64,000 bases of DNA from Treponema sp. (GTDB lineage Bacteria; Spirochaetota; Spirochaetia; Treponematales; Treponemataceae), in NCBI GenBank assembly GCA_016294035.1, contig JAEDCT010000007.1, positions 39,841 through 103,840 on the forward strand, in the 5' to 3' direction. Positions 19,902 through 28,120 of this stretch are shown here, piece after piece (within the stretch, counting starts at the first letter, position 1; the number at the start of each line of letters is the position of its first letter). The translations under genes and the position numbers were made by a program. The notes below the pieces were generated by a model. That model was not told where the DNA came from. It saw nothing but the letters and a program-made list of their open reading frames with translations, and made no database searches.

Positions 19902-21254
19902 TCACATGGTCTCAAGCTTTCGGTTCAGGCGTTCCTCAAATTCATCTTTTGGCAGGGGCTTGTCAAAAAGAAATCCCTGGGCAAGAAAACAATTGTTTTC
20001 CTTAATGAGATTCAAATGTTCAATTGTCTCAACACCTTCAACAATGCATTCAATTCCCTGTTCCTGTGCCATGCTGATAACATGACTCAAAACAGAATTG
20101 GAATGTGATCCGCCTTCAATGGTATCCTTCAGGAATGACTTGTCAATCTTAAGAACATCCCAGGGCAATGATCGCATGAGATTAAGGGATGAATATCCAC
20201 AACCGAAATCATCAATTGATGTCGAAATACCATTTTTCTGCAAAAGCTCAACTATTCTCTTAAGGTCTGAAAAGTTTGCGTCTGTAGTTGTTTCAGTCAA
20301 TTCAATCTCAATGTATTCATGTGGCACTCTGTGACTGTCAATTATATCCATAATTTGCTTGAAAAGATAAATGTTTCCAAGATGAAGTCGTGAAAAGTTA
20401 ACAGACACCTTTACTACAGGCTTTCCCTCATCAATCCATTTCCTTATGTCTGCACAAACATGATCAAGCATATAATAGTCAAGTGAACAGATTGAATGAT
20501 TCTGCTCAAGAACCGGAATAAATTCATCTGGGCGAATCATTGTTCCATTATGAAACCAGCGGCACAATGCTTCAGCACCAACCAGAGTATAATTCTTTAC
20601 ATTTACCTTTGGCTGATAGTAAACCTTGAATTCGTTGTTTATCAGGGCATTTGGAAAGGAAGCTTCAACCATTTCCTTGTTCTCACGAATTTTTGAAAGG
20701 TCTTCATCAAAAACCAGGAATTGTTTTGATCCGGCCCTGGCTTCCTTGTATGCCCATGAAGCCAGATCAATGGCACTCTCTGCATCAATATTATTTTCTG
20801 GAATCGGGAAAACCCCTGCAATGGCAGCGATCAACACGGAATTGTTCATTTCCTTTCCATAATTCAAAACCGTTCCCTCAAGATATTCCCTGACCTGATC
20901 AATTACTGATCTTCTGAATATTGCCAGAAAATCCCCTCCACTCACACGGGCAACTGTTCCTTCTGGCTCACAAATAACTTCAAGACCATTTGTAAATGCA
21001 ATGATAAGATGATTTACTTCTTCACGTCTTAATGACTGATTCAAAATTCCAAGATGACGGATATTGAAATAACATATTGCATATTCATCCAGAATATTCT
21101 TTTCAATCAGTTCATTGTAAAATTTCTTGAACCATGCAAGAGAATACAAGCCAAGCTCAGCATCATGATAGAGCAGGTTGTCAACCAGTTCAGAAAGATT
21201 TTTGTGGCGTGCAGCCTGATACAGCAACCCTGATTTTTCTTTTGATTCTGCCAT
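19902..21254 (-). CDS. c-di-GMP phosphodiesterase, degenerate GGDEF plus EAL
   Basis: A 450-residue cytoplasmic protein. Residues about 35-180 resemble a GGDEF domain, but the signature reads SGGDF, so cyclase activity is unlikely; it may be a GTP-binding or structural domain. Residues about 195-445 form an EAL domain with EALCRW, ELTETT, IDDFGCGYSS, KIDKSF and EGVET, so the metal-binding and catalytic residues look complete and c-di-GMP hydrolysis is expected. The start codon directly abuts the stop of the upstream PocR-sensor gene (TAA then ATG), so the two are almost certainly co-translated and probably interact. Confidence 0.9.
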   Translation of the reverse strand: MAESKEKSGLLYQAARHKNLSELVDNLLYHDAELGLYSLAWFKKFYNELIEKNILDEYAICYFNIRHLGILNQSLRREEVNHLIIAFTNGLEVICEPEGTVARVSGGDFLAIFRRSVIDQVREYLEGTVLNYGKEMNNSVLIAAIAGVFPIPENNIDAESAIDLASWAYKEARAGSKQFLVFDEDLSKIRENKEMVEASFPNALINNEFKVYYQPKVNVKNYTLVGAEALCRWFHNGTMIRPDEFIPVLEQNHSICSLDYYMLDHVCADIRKWIDEGKPVVKVSVNFSRLHLGNIYLFKQIMDIIDSHRVPHEYIEIELTETTTDANFSDLKRIVELLQKNGISTSIDDFGCGYSSLNLMRSLPWDVLKIDKSFLKDTIEGGSHSNSVLSHVISMAQEQGIECIVEGVETIEHLNLIKENNCFLAQGFLFDKPLPKDEFEERLNRKLETM

Positions 21255-22505
21255 TTATTTTTCCTCCATCTGAGGAAAGCAAACTGTAATTACTGTTCCG
21301 CAGTTAAGCATTGAATGAACAGTTATTCTTCCAGAGAGCTGTCTTACAATTGTTCCAATAATCAGGAATGACTGACGTGCTGCTTCCGTATTGTTCATAT
21401 CAACAACTTTCTTTGCAGCAAGAGCATTGTTTACTTCCTGAATCTGTTCCTGAGTCATTCCGTTTCCAGTATCACTTACAGAAATCTCAATTTCCGTCGC
21501 ATACTCACGCTTTGATGCCTTTACATTGATTTCAATTTTTCCGTTCTTACAGGAAAACAATGAATTCTCCAGAAGACGCAACACAACCTGGGAAATCTGT
21601 GACGAGTTGCCAAAGAGTTTTCCTGGAACCTGATCATCAACATTCAGTACAAATTCGTTTCCCTCATCACCATTATGAGAAACCACTTTTTCCCAAAGAA
21701 ATTTAAGAAGTTCCCTAATATCATAGATCGTCTCAGAAAGATCCATTTGGCCTTCAATTAACTTGAGATATTCATTTGAATCGGAAAGATTTCTCTGAAC
21801 AACCTGGATCATATCATAGAGTTCCCTGACCTTGGTATAAAGCTGTGGTGTATCTTTTGTCTCAAGAAGAGTGTTTGTATCTTCCATCCATTTTTTTGTT
21901 TTCTGAGTAATTGTGTTGTTCAGGTTAACAATGAATTTGTTCTGCTCATGAGCACTTTTTTTGAACAGGTTAAAACTCTGATATGACTTGAAAGCCATAT
22001 TTGAAAGAATGGAAGCAACAACTCCAAGAAAATTAGCATTCTTTTCAACATCTTTTCCTGGAATCAAATTTATTTCTTTTATTGCATCAACATATTCTTC
22101 TTCATCAATTTCAAGCTCATTGGCAATTCTACGAATTTCAGATTCATTATAATCTTCTGTCAAAACCTGGCCGCCGATAAAGCTTCCAATGAATCTTCCT
22201 TCAACAATGATTGGTGCAGCAAAATCCACAAGCCCGGCATGGCACTTGTAAATAGAAACCTTTCCATTCTGCATAGTCTGAATGGCACCCATCTTGTCAC
22301 AGTTTTCACAGCGACGATGACCTTCAGGAGAATTTCGTGTGAGGGCAAAACAAAATTTTGTGAAATTTGATCCCTTTGTAAGAGGTGTACCAAACTGATC
22401 AGTTGTCAATGCGGCCATACCCGAAAAACTTGAAAACTCATCCTGAATTTTCTGAAGCATTGAGGCATCAATTAAATCTAGCAGCTTAATTCCATCATTG
22501 TTCAT
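21255..22505 (-). CDS. PocR-domain sensor with histidine-kinase-type ATPase domain
   Basis: A 416-residue soluble protein. Residues about 7-165 form a PocR ligand-binding domain (FCFALTRNSPEGHRRCENCDK, then YKCHAGLVDFAAPI and GSFIGGQVL) with clustered Cys/His. A coiled coil follows (about 175-270). The C-terminal HATPase domain has an N box (LLENSLFS), DTGNGM and a late GTVITVCFP. I see no His in the coiled region where a phosphoacceptor HExxxP helix should be, so it may not autophosphorylate conventionally. The EAL gene follows with no gap. A TATAAT lies 8 nt before the ATG and no ribosome site is present. PocR domains are known or proposed to sense small metabolites; the ligand here is unknown. 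Confidence 0.85.
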   Translation of the reverse strand: MNNDGIKLLDLIDASMLQKIQDEFSSFSGMAALTTDQFGTPLTKGSNFTKFCFALTRNSPEGHRRCENCDKMGAIQTMQNGKVSIYKCHAGLVDFAAPIIVEGRFIGSFIGGQVLTEDYNESEIRRIANELEIDEEEYVDAIKEINLIPGKDVEKNANFLGVVASILSNMAFKSYQSFNLFKKSAHEQNKFIVNLNNTITQKTKKWMEDTNTLLETKDTPQLYTKVRELYDMIQVVQRNLSDSNEYLKLIEGQMDLSETIYDIRELLKFLWEKVVSHNGDEGNEFVLNVDDQVPGKLFGNSSQISQVVLRLLENSLFSCKNGKIEINVKASKREYATEIEISVSDTGNGMTQEQIQEVNNALAAKKVVDMNNTEAARQSFLIIGTIVRQLSGRITVHSMLNCGTVITVCFPQMEEK

Positions 22506-22513
22506 AACAATTT

Positions 22514-22541
22514 ATTATAAATTGAATTTCACAAATTGCAA
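22514..22541 (-). promoter_or_regulatory. promoter giving a probable leaderless PocR-sensor mRNA
   Basis: On the minus strand TTGCAA (22541-22536), a 16-bp spacer and TATAAT (22519-22514) end 8 nt before the ATG at 22505. No Shine-Dalgarno sequence lies between them. Confidence 0.5.
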
Positions 22542-22601
22542 CCAATAGAATATTATGCAAAATCATGAAACTCAGAGTGTTCTGTGTGTTTAGAAATGAA
22601 A

Positions 22602-24533
22602 TTATGAATTATACATCTTAGCAAGTTTCTCCTTGTACTCTTCAGCAACAAGGTGTCTTCTCATTTCCTGCTTTGCGCTAAGTTCAACTCCAACTTCAAA
22701 TGGCTTTGTAATAAACTCAATCTTATTGATTCTTTCAAAAGACTTGAATCCATTTTTTGCACTTACGGCTTCAAATACCTCATTTTCAAGGAACTTTCTT
22801 ACCTTATCAGTTTCAAGAAGTGCTTCGTATGAATCCCATGTCAGGCCGTTTTCCCTTGCAAAAGTTTCAACTGCGTCTTTTTCCGGAAGAATAAGTGCTA
22901 CAAGATATCTCTGGTCTTCGCCCTTATCATTTGTTCCGAAAACTACAGATGTGCTTATATACATCGACTCATTGATTTTTGATTCAATTGGAAGAGGCTC
23001 AATATTTTCACCGCCCAAAAGAACAATTGTATCCTTCTTGCGGCCACGAAGCTGAATTTCATTGTTCACCGAAAGAATTGCAATGTCCCCAGTATCAAAC
23101 CAGCCGTCAACTGTCATTACCTTCTCTGTAAGATCCGGCCTCTTGTAATAGCCCTTCATTACACATGCACCCTTGATCTGCAGGTTACCCTTCTTGCACT
23201 TACCAAGAATGATTCCGTCATCATCAACAACACGAGCCTGAATTCCGCGGAATGGGCTTCCAACATTCCTGAAAATCGGATCAACAATAGGGCGAACACT
23301 TACAATAGGAGCTGTTTCTGTGAGTCCATAACCCTCAACAATTTTGATTCCGATTGACCAGAAAAATTCGTCTACGTTTTCTGGGAATGCACCGCCACCG
23401 GCAACTCCAGCCCTGAAATTCTTTCCAACCATCCTGCGAATCTTGCGGAATACAAGAAGTTTACCCAAAAGACGAGGAGGATAAAGCAAAAGCCATGGCA
23501 AAACAAGAACCGGCCACCAGAAACCAAGCCAGTCCCCGCCAAAACGCGTATTCTTTCTGCGAAGCTTTCTGTCAATCCTGCACCAGAGAATTGACTCATT
23601 TACAAAGAACCTGAACATTGCATAGGTAAGGCCGCCAGTCTTTCTCATCTTGCGCCAGATACCATCATAAACTGCCGTCCAAACCCGTGGAACTGCAGGC
23701 AAAAGATATGGATTCAAAGTTACAAGGTCCTGAAGAATTACTGAGCCAATAGGCTTTGAATAACAGAGTGTTGCACCCTGACAAAGAACAACATATTCAA
23801 TTGCTCTCTGGAAGGCATGCCAGACAGGAAGAACCAGAAGGGCACGCTCTCCGGGATTCAGGTAAATTCTTTCAGTAACTTCATCAAGCTGACAGATTAT
23901 GTTTCCATGAGAAAGCATTACGCCCTTAGGAGTTCCTGTTGTTCCGCTGGTAAAAATGATTGTTGCAAGATCATCTGTCTTTCCCTTGTCAATTTCCTGC
24001 TCAACTACATCAGGATGATCCTTGCGCCACTCATGTCCCTGAGCACTGATTTCCTGGAAATAGTAGTATTCAAGTCCCTGATCCTTACACTGAGCCTTGA
24101 TTTCATCAGAAACCATATCAAAGGAAATAATTGACTTGAGTGTAGGAATAGCATTCCTGATATTGAGGATTTTCTTTACCTGTGCCTCATTTTCTGCTAT
24201 TACAATTTCAACTTCTGAAAAAGAAAGAATGTACGAAAGATCGGCTTCTGTTGAATCACATCCACGGGGAGTGTCAATTGCACCAACAATGAGGATTCCC
24301 ATGTCTGCCTGTTCCCATTCCTCACGGTTCTCGGAAATAAGACCGATTTTTTCTCCGCGGGTAACTCCAATGCTAAGGAGCGCCCCTGCAAAATCCAGAC
24401 ATTTTTCAAAAAGATCATGGTAGCTTACTTCTTTGATGCCACCATCCTTTGTTCTTGAAAGCTGGGCAGAGACCTCTGGCCATTTCTTCACGGCAGTTCT
24501 AAAAATTCTTGGGAGTGTATCTTCGTATTTCAT
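22602..24533 (-). CDS. long-chain-fatty-acid--CoA ligase, AMP-forming
   Basis: A 643-residue adenylate-forming enzyme. The P-loop-like IIFTSGTTGTPKG motif (about residues 193-205), EGYGLTETAP (about 400) and FDTGD...LRGRKKDTIVLLGGENIEP are all intact. The length and a hydrophobic insert (FWWPVLVLPWLLLYPPRLL, about 320-345) resemble long-chain acyl-CoA synthetases that sit on the membrane. It probably activates exogenous or recycled fatty acids. It stands alone, with 96 bp to the PocR-sensor gene on the same strand and the SRP RNA upstream. It could feed acyl groups to the neighbouring aryl polyene lipid pathway, but nothing in the sequence shows this. Confidence 0.9.
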   Translation of the reverse strand: MKYEDTLPRIFRTAVKKWPEVSAQLSRTKDGGIKEVSYHDLFEKCLDFAGALLSIGVTRGEKIGLISENREEWEQADMGILIVGAIDTPRGCDSTEADLSYILSFSEVEIVIAENEAQVKKILNIRNAIPTLKSIISFDMVSDEIKAQCKDQGLEYYYFQEISAQGHEWRKDHPDVVEQEIDKGKTDDLATIIFTSGTTGTPKGVMLSHGNIICQLDEVTERIYLNPGERALLVLPVWHAFQRAIEYVVLCQGATLCYSKPIGSVILQDLVTLNPYLLPAVPRVWTAVYDGIWRKMRKTGGLTYAMFRFFVNESILWCRIDRKLRRKNTRFGGDWLGFWWPVLVLPWLLLYPPRLLGKLLVFRKIRRMVGKNFRAGVAGGGAFPENVDEFFWSIGIKIVEGYGLTETAPIVSVRPIVDPIFRNVGSPFRGIQARVVDDDGIILGKCKKGNLQIKGACVMKGYYKRPDLTEKVMTVDGWFDTGDIAILSVNNEIQLRGRKKDTIVLLGGENIEPLPIESKINESMYISTSVVFGTNDKGEDQRYLVALILPEKDAVETFARENGLTWDSYEALLETDKVRKFLENEVFEAVSAKNGFKSFERINKIEFITKPFEVGVELSAKQEMRRHLVAEEYKEKLAKMYNS

Positions 24534-24743
24534 TGTGATTTCAGTTTATATGGAAAAAAAACCTGTTACAATGAAAAAACACGAATTCCTCATAACTTTT
24601 TTTGCAAAAAATCGCAATTTTATAAATTTAAGTCGTTATTTTACAATCAATTATGACATTATATAATGTATTGTTATAATGATTCTCTCAATATTCAGTC
24701 ATCAATTTATGAAAAAAAACATGCCATAATTTTGAAAAAAGAC
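24534..24743. other. intergenic, no gene seen
   Basis: About 210 AT-rich bases between the acyl-CoA ligase start and the SRP RNA. Small open frames here show no ribosome site or protein-like composition. It probably holds the ligase promoter; a TATAAA-like element lies upstream of its ATG. Confidence 0.4.
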
Positions 24744-24751
24744 AAAAAAAA

Positions 24752-24851
24752 GAGCCCAGATAAACTCCGGCACCACAACCACCTAAATACCGTTGCTGGA
24801 TTCCTCCTCTGGCGGGGTTTTCTAAGGATCATGTGCAGAGCATCTGAACTC
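24752..24851 (-). ncRNA. ffs: signal recognition particle RNA, small bacterial type (4.5S)
   Basis: About 100 nt on the minus strand that fold as one long hairpin. The ends pair perfectly with two G-U pairs: GAGTTCAGAT (24851-24842) with ATCTGGGCTC (24761-24752). The next stretch, CTC/TGCAC, pairs with GTGC/GAG. The apex has a GGAA tetraloop on a GGA/TCC stem (near 24800), flanked by the CAG...AGCA asymmetric element recognised by Ffh in SRP RNA helix 8. A run of eight T follows as a terminator tail (24751-24744). A perfect consensus promoter lies just upstream. The RNA would act with Ffh and FtsY in membrane-protein targeting. This is from structure and conserved core bases, not a covariance search. 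Confidence 0.83.
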
Positions 24852-24860
24852 AATAAACAC

Positions 24861-24889
24861 ATTATATTTTGAATGTTATTGATTGTCAA
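24861..24889 (-). promoter_or_regulatory. perfect sigma-70 promoter of the SRP RNA
   Basis: On the minus strand TTGACA (24889-24884), a 17-bp spacer and TATAAT (24866-24861): every consensus base matches. The predicted start falls at about 24854-24851, exactly the start of the hairpin. Confidence 0.85.
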
Positions 24890-24991
24890 TCAAAAAGCAC
24901 CTGCCATGGATAAATCAATCATGCAAAGCAAGTCCTCGTGTTTTAAAGTAATTTTAATCTGTTATTAATGTTGTCAGAACATATTTAAAAT

Positions 24992-25020
24992 AAAAAAAAG
25001 GATTCAAAACTGAATCCTTT
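24992..25020 (-). terminator. rho-independent terminator of the tRNA operon
   Basis: Minus-strand AAAGGATTC, a 6-nt loop and GAATCCTTT, followed by a T run. It lies 10 bp beyond the tRNA-Arg gene in the direction of transcription. Confidence 0.8.
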
Positions 25021-25030
25021 CTTCTTGATG

Positions 25031-25105
25031 TGAGACTGACACGAGTCGAACGTGCGACCTCCACCTCCGCAGGGTGGCGCTCTAATCCAGCTGAGCTACA
25101 ATCTC
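25031..25105 (-). tRNA. tRNA-Arg, anticodon GCG
   Basis: A 75-nt cloverleaf with all stems paired: acceptor GAGATTG/CAGTCTC, D stem GCTC/GAGC, anticodon stem CCACC/GGTGG with loop CTGCGGA, and T stem GCACG/CGTGT with loop TTCGACT. The anticodon is GCG, reading CGC and by wobble CGU. An A at D-loop position 20 and C35 fit arginine identity. CCA is not encoded. Most bacteria read these codons with an ACG anticodon converted to inosine, so G34 is unusual. It is the last gene of a three-tRNA operon. Confidence 0.93.
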
Positions 25106-25155
25106 AAAACTGAACAGGAAACGACACTAAAGCAAGTGTTACCTTGTTCTGGTAG

Positions 25156-25240
25156 CGGAGACGACAGGAGTTGAACCTGCCCGGCCCTTTAGGAACCGAC
25201 GGATTAGCAATCCGTTGTATTACCGCTCTACCACGTCTCC
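25156..25240 (-). tRNA. tRNA-Ser, anticodon GCT
   Basis: An 85-nt class II tRNA: acceptor GGAGACG/CGTCTCC, anticodon stem ACGGA/TCCGT with loop TTGCTAA (anticodon GCT, reading AGC/AGU), a long variable arm typical of serine, and T stem GCAGG/CCTGT. Discriminator G; CCA not encoded. It is the middle gene of the tRNA operon. Confidence 0.95.
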
Positions 25241-25271
25241 AATCCCTAAAAAGCCATGCTCTTTAGTTTTA

Positions 25272-25356
25272 CGGAGCGAGAGGGATTCGAACCCCCGGTG
25301 GGTCTCCCCACGCCTGTTTTCAAGACAGGTACTTTCGACCACTCAGACATCGCTCC
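25272..25356 (-). tRNA. tRNA-Ser, anticodon TGA
   Basis: An 85-nt class II tRNA: acceptor GGAGCGA/TCGCTCC, anticodon stem CCTGT/ACAGG with loop CTTGAAA (anticodon TGA, reading UCA/UCG/UCU), a long variable arm, and a T arm with GGTTCGAATCC. Discriminator G; CCA not encoded. It is the first gene of the operon, about 26 nt from the predicted transcription start. Confidence 0.96.
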
Positions 25357-25388
25357 AACTGATGACTTTTGTTTCAAACAGTAATGGA

Positions 25389-25417
25389 ATTATATAAATT
25401 CTAAGAATATGTGTCAA
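25389..25417 (-). promoter_or_regulatory. perfect sigma-70 promoter of the tRNA operon
   Basis: Minus-strand TTGACA (25417-25412), 17-bp spacer, TATAAT (25394-25389). It matches consensus at all 12 positions and lies just upstream of the three tRNA genes. Confidence 0.85.
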
Positions 25418-25459
25418 TAGTAATATTCAATTTTTTATCAAAAACTATTAGACAAAAAA

Positions 25460-25505
25460 ACTCAGGACCAGAAAAAACGGACCAGTTCCTTCTGAATCCT
25501 GAGCC
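25460..25505 (-). terminator. probable terminator of the aryl polyene operon
   Basis: Minus-strand CTCAGGA and TCCTGAG form a 7-bp stem around a long 32-nt loop that can partly pair further, followed by TTTTTTT. It lies about 135 bp past the apeR stop codon. The 25506-25639 gap between them shows nothing else. Confidence 0.6.
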
Positions 25506-25639
25506 TTTGAAACATCTGGTCAATTATCTATTATCACATTACATCATGGGACTTTAACCATAAATGGCTCATCCTTTTTTGACATTTTTTTTCTTCACTC
25601 CAAAGGAGACATATTGAGATTCAATTAATTGAAACAGTA

Positions 25640-26899
25640 TTACTGTGAATATTTTTTGAAAATCAGCGAAGTATTCACACCGCCGAAAGCAAAATTATTT
25701 GTCATGACATATTCTGCATCAATACATCTTCCATCGCCGGTTATATAATCCAATGGAGCACATTCAGGATCAGGTTCAGTAAGATTCAAGTTTGGATGAA
25801 ACCATCCCTCATTCATCATGTTGATTGTGAGCCATGCTTCAACGGCACCACAGGCTCCAAGAGTGTGTCCCACATAACTTTTTGTAGTGCTCACCGGAAC
25901 TGGTCGCCTGAAAACTTCGTAGACAGCATTTGATTCGCTCACATCTCCATGGACAGTTGCAGTTCCATGTGCATTAATATATGAAATCTTGTCTGGAGTA
26001 ATTTCTGCATCTTCAAGAGCCAGTCTCAATGCAATTGACTGAGTCTGGGCATTTGGAGTAGTAATGTGAGTTCCATCCATGTTGGTTCCAAAACCTGAAA
26101 CTTCCGCATAAATTCTTGCACCGCGCTTCACTGCATGTTCCAGATCCTCAAGAATCAAAGTTCCGGCGCCCTCACCTATTACAAGCCCATCCCTGTTTTT
26201 ATCCCACGGCTTTGGAGTAAGTTCCGGAGTTTCATTCAGCACACTGGCAGCTCCCATAATGTCAAAGATGGCACTGTCTGCGGCACTGAGTTCATCTGCT
26301 CCACCGGCAATCATTATGTCCTGTCTGCCATCCTCAATTGCTTCATAAGCAAATCCGATTGCCTGACTTGAAGATGTACAGGCTGTATCAGTCACAATTA
26401 CTCGACCGCGAATGGAATAATAAATACTCAGGTTAGCCGCGCAAGTCTGAGGCATGCACTTGATGTAAGTCTGAGAATCAACTCTGGAAGTGTCACCACT
26501 TGAAATAAGTGAACACAAATCTGAAAGAGATTCCATTGACCCCATGCAGCTTCCGTATGCAATTCCAGTTCTTCCGTTATGAAGCTCCTCGGCAACATTG
26601 CCTTCAGCATCCTCAAAACCAGCCATTTTCAGGGCATCCTGAGTTGCAACAAGAGACAAAAGAGCAACACGTCCCATTCCACGAATTTTCTTTCTAGGAT
26701 ACTTTGGAAGCTCATCCGTATACGGACAGGCAAGACGAGTATTCATCTGAGGAATATTTTCCCAGTCCATTCTGCGAATAAAATTTTTTCTGGCCTTCAG
26801 GTTATTTCTTGCTGTTTCCCAATCACGGCCCAAAGCTGTAACCATGCCGGCACCAGTAACAACAACTCTTCTTTTTCCATTAGGTTTTGTAAATGTCAT
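25640..26899 (-). CDS. apeR: aryl polyene 3-oxoacyl-ACP synthase (ApeR-like)
   Basis: A 419-residue FabF-type ketosynthase. The open frame extends far upstream, but the start at 26899 is favoured: it makes a 4-nt ATGA overlap with apeQ and the protein then begins close to the conserved RRVVVTGAGMVTALG. The active-site triad is complete: Cys about 174 in DTACTSSS, His in NAHGTATVHGD and His in KSYVGHTLGACGA. It condenses malonyl-ACP with the growing chain. As the last gene of the operon it matches ApeR of known aryl polyene loci in both family and position. ApeR might initiate chains, as ApeO/ApeC elongate; that assignment is by analogy. Confidence 0.88.
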   Translation of the reverse strand: MTFTKPNGKRRVVVTGAGMVTALGRDWETARNNLKARKNFIRRMDWENIPQMNTRLACPYTDELPKYPRKKIRGMGRVALLSLVATQDALKMAGFEDAEGNVAEELHNGRTGIAYGSCMGSMESLSDLCSLISSGDTSRVDSQTYIKCMPQTCAANLSIYYSIRGRVIVTDTACTSSSQAIGFAYEAIEDGRQDIMIAGGADELSAADSAIFDIMGAASVLNETPELTPKPWDKNRDGLVIGEGAGTLILEDLEHAVKRGARIYAEVSGFGTNMDGTHITTPNAQTQSIALRLALEDAEITPDKISYINAHGTATVHGDVSESNAVYEVFRRPVPVSTTKSYVGHTLGACGAVEAWLTINMMNEGWFHPNLNLTEPDPECAPLDYITGDGRCIDAEYVMTNNFAFGGVNTSLIFKKYSQ

Positions 26900-27627
26900 G
26901 CAATACCACCATTTACCGATATCACCTGGCGAGTAATATATGATGCCTGTTCTGAAAGCAAGAAAACTGCAAGAGACGAAACTTCTTCCGGCTTCCCGAC
27001 CCTCTTCATTGGCACAGTCTGCAAGATCAAATCCACCGGAGCATCCTTCACCATTTCTGTTTCTATAATTCCGGGAGCAATGCAATTTACGGTTATTGAT
27101 CGGCTTGCAAGTTCCAGGGCCAGAGCCTTTGTTGCTCCGATTATTCCAGCTTTTGATGCTGAATAGTTTGTTTGTCCCCGATTTCCAATGACACCGCTTA
27201 CCGAAGCAATTGTAATGATCCTGCCCTGTTTTTTTCTGCACATAGGCATAACCAGAGGGTTCAATACATTGTAAAAACTGTCCAGATTGGTATGAACAAC
27301 ACTGTCCCATTCCTCGCCAGACATCCCGGCAAAAGTATTATCCTTGTTGATTCCAGCATTATTGACTACACCCCACAGAGAACCGTGCTTTTCAAGAAGT
27401 TCATCAAGCCTTTTCTTGCATTGGTCCCGGTCTGTAACATCAAACTGGATAAGTTCACCATGTCCGCCCTCTTTTTCAATCAAAGAAAGAGTTTCCTGAG
27501 CTTTTTCTTTTCCACGGTTATAATGACAGATTACATAATATCCGGATTTTGCAGCATCAACTGCAATGGCGCGACCAATTCCACCAGAAGCACCAGTTAC
27601 AAGTATTTTCTTTTCTGAATTTTCCAT
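26896..27627 (-). CDS. apeQ: aryl polyene 3-oxoacyl-ACP reductase (ApeQ-like, FabG family)
   Basis: A 243-residue short-chain dehydrogenase. The NADP-binding VTGASGGIGRA is at about residues 11-21, NNAG at about 90, and the catalytic Ser-Tyr-Lys in SVSG...YSASK (about 142-160). NPG-like IAPGIIETEM closes the family signature. It reduces the 3-keto group after each condensation. An AAGGGG ribosome site lies 8 nt before the ATG. It starts 1 nt after apeP and overlaps apeR by 4 nt. A housekeeping FabG cannot be ruled out by sequence alone, but context favours the polyene pathway. Confidence 0.9.
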   Translation of the reverse strand: MENSEKKILVTGASGGIGRAIAVDAAKSGYYVICHYNRGKEKAQETLSLIEKEGGHGELIQFDVTDRDQCKKRLDELLEKHGSLWGVVNNAGINKDNTFAGMSGEEWDSVVHTNLDSFYNVLNPLVMPMCRKKQGRIITIASVSGVIGNRGQTNYSASKAGIIGATKALALELASRSITVNCIAPGIIETEMVKDAPVDLILQTVPMKRVGKPEEVSSLAVFLLSEQASYITRQVISVNGGIA

Positions 27628-27628
27628 A

Positions 27629-28120
27629 TCAGTTCCCCTTCACAATTGATTCAATATTCTCTGTCTCAAGAACCGTAATATCTGTAGTTACCAGATCCGT
27701 CTTTCCATTCTGGCTTACCGAACAATAATACTTGAAAACATGAGATTCTTCATCCCTAAAATCTTCACGAATATTTATTGTGAGAACACTGCCCTTTTCA
27801 AACACTTCTTTTTCGGCCTTGAAATTAGTAATACTCAAAATACATCCGGCCAAAGGCTTCAATCCCTTCACCCTGTTTGTAATTCCAGTAAGTGATGAAA
27901 GAGTCTGCGCCATGATTTCAAATGTAACCCAGTTTGGAATTCCACCAAGTTCATCATCATAAAAAATACAACTTTCTTCAACATCAAACTGGGCAACTAC
28001 TTCTCTTTTTGAAATGTCATGAGAAATAATTCTTGAAAGCAAAACCATTTTTCCTGAATGAGGAATCAATTGAATTAATTCATTTTTTTCCAGTTTCTGT
28101 GGTACAAAAAAATCAGTCAA
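27629..28120 (-). CDS. apeP: aryl polyene 3-hydroxyacyl-ACP dehydratase (ApeP-like)
   Basis: A hotdog-fold protein of 163 residues if it starts with the TTG at 28120, which has GGAG 6 nt upstream and overlaps the apeO stop by 8 nt. An ATG at 28186 would add 22 mostly Leu residues encoded antiphase to apeO and lacks a good ribosome site. The motif LIPHSGKMVLLSRI matches the FabA/FabZ-like start, and PNWVTFEIMAQTLSSLTG holds the active-site helix. It would form the dehydratase with ApeI and produce the trans double bonds. apeQ follows after 1 nt. Family assignment is good; the exact start is moderately sure. Confidence 0.8.
   Translation of the reverse strand: MTDFFVPQKLEKNELIQLIPHSGKMVLLSRIISHDISKREVVAQFDVEESCIFYDDELGGIPNWVTFEIMAQTLSSLTGITNRVKGLKPLAGCILSITNFKAEKEVFEKGSVLTINIREDFRDEESHVFKYYCSVSQNGKTDLVTTDITVLETENIESIVKGN

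Noticed and set aside
24666..24872. A 68-residue plus-strand open frame between the acyl-CoA ligase and the tRNAs
   Set aside because: It runs antisense through the SRP RNA, has no ribosome site, and its composition reflects the RNA.
25640..27310. A 556-codon open frame ending at the ketosynthase stop
   Set aside because: The extra N-terminal part is antiphase to apeQ and has non-protein-like composition; the ATGA overlap start at 26899 matches the family N-terminus.
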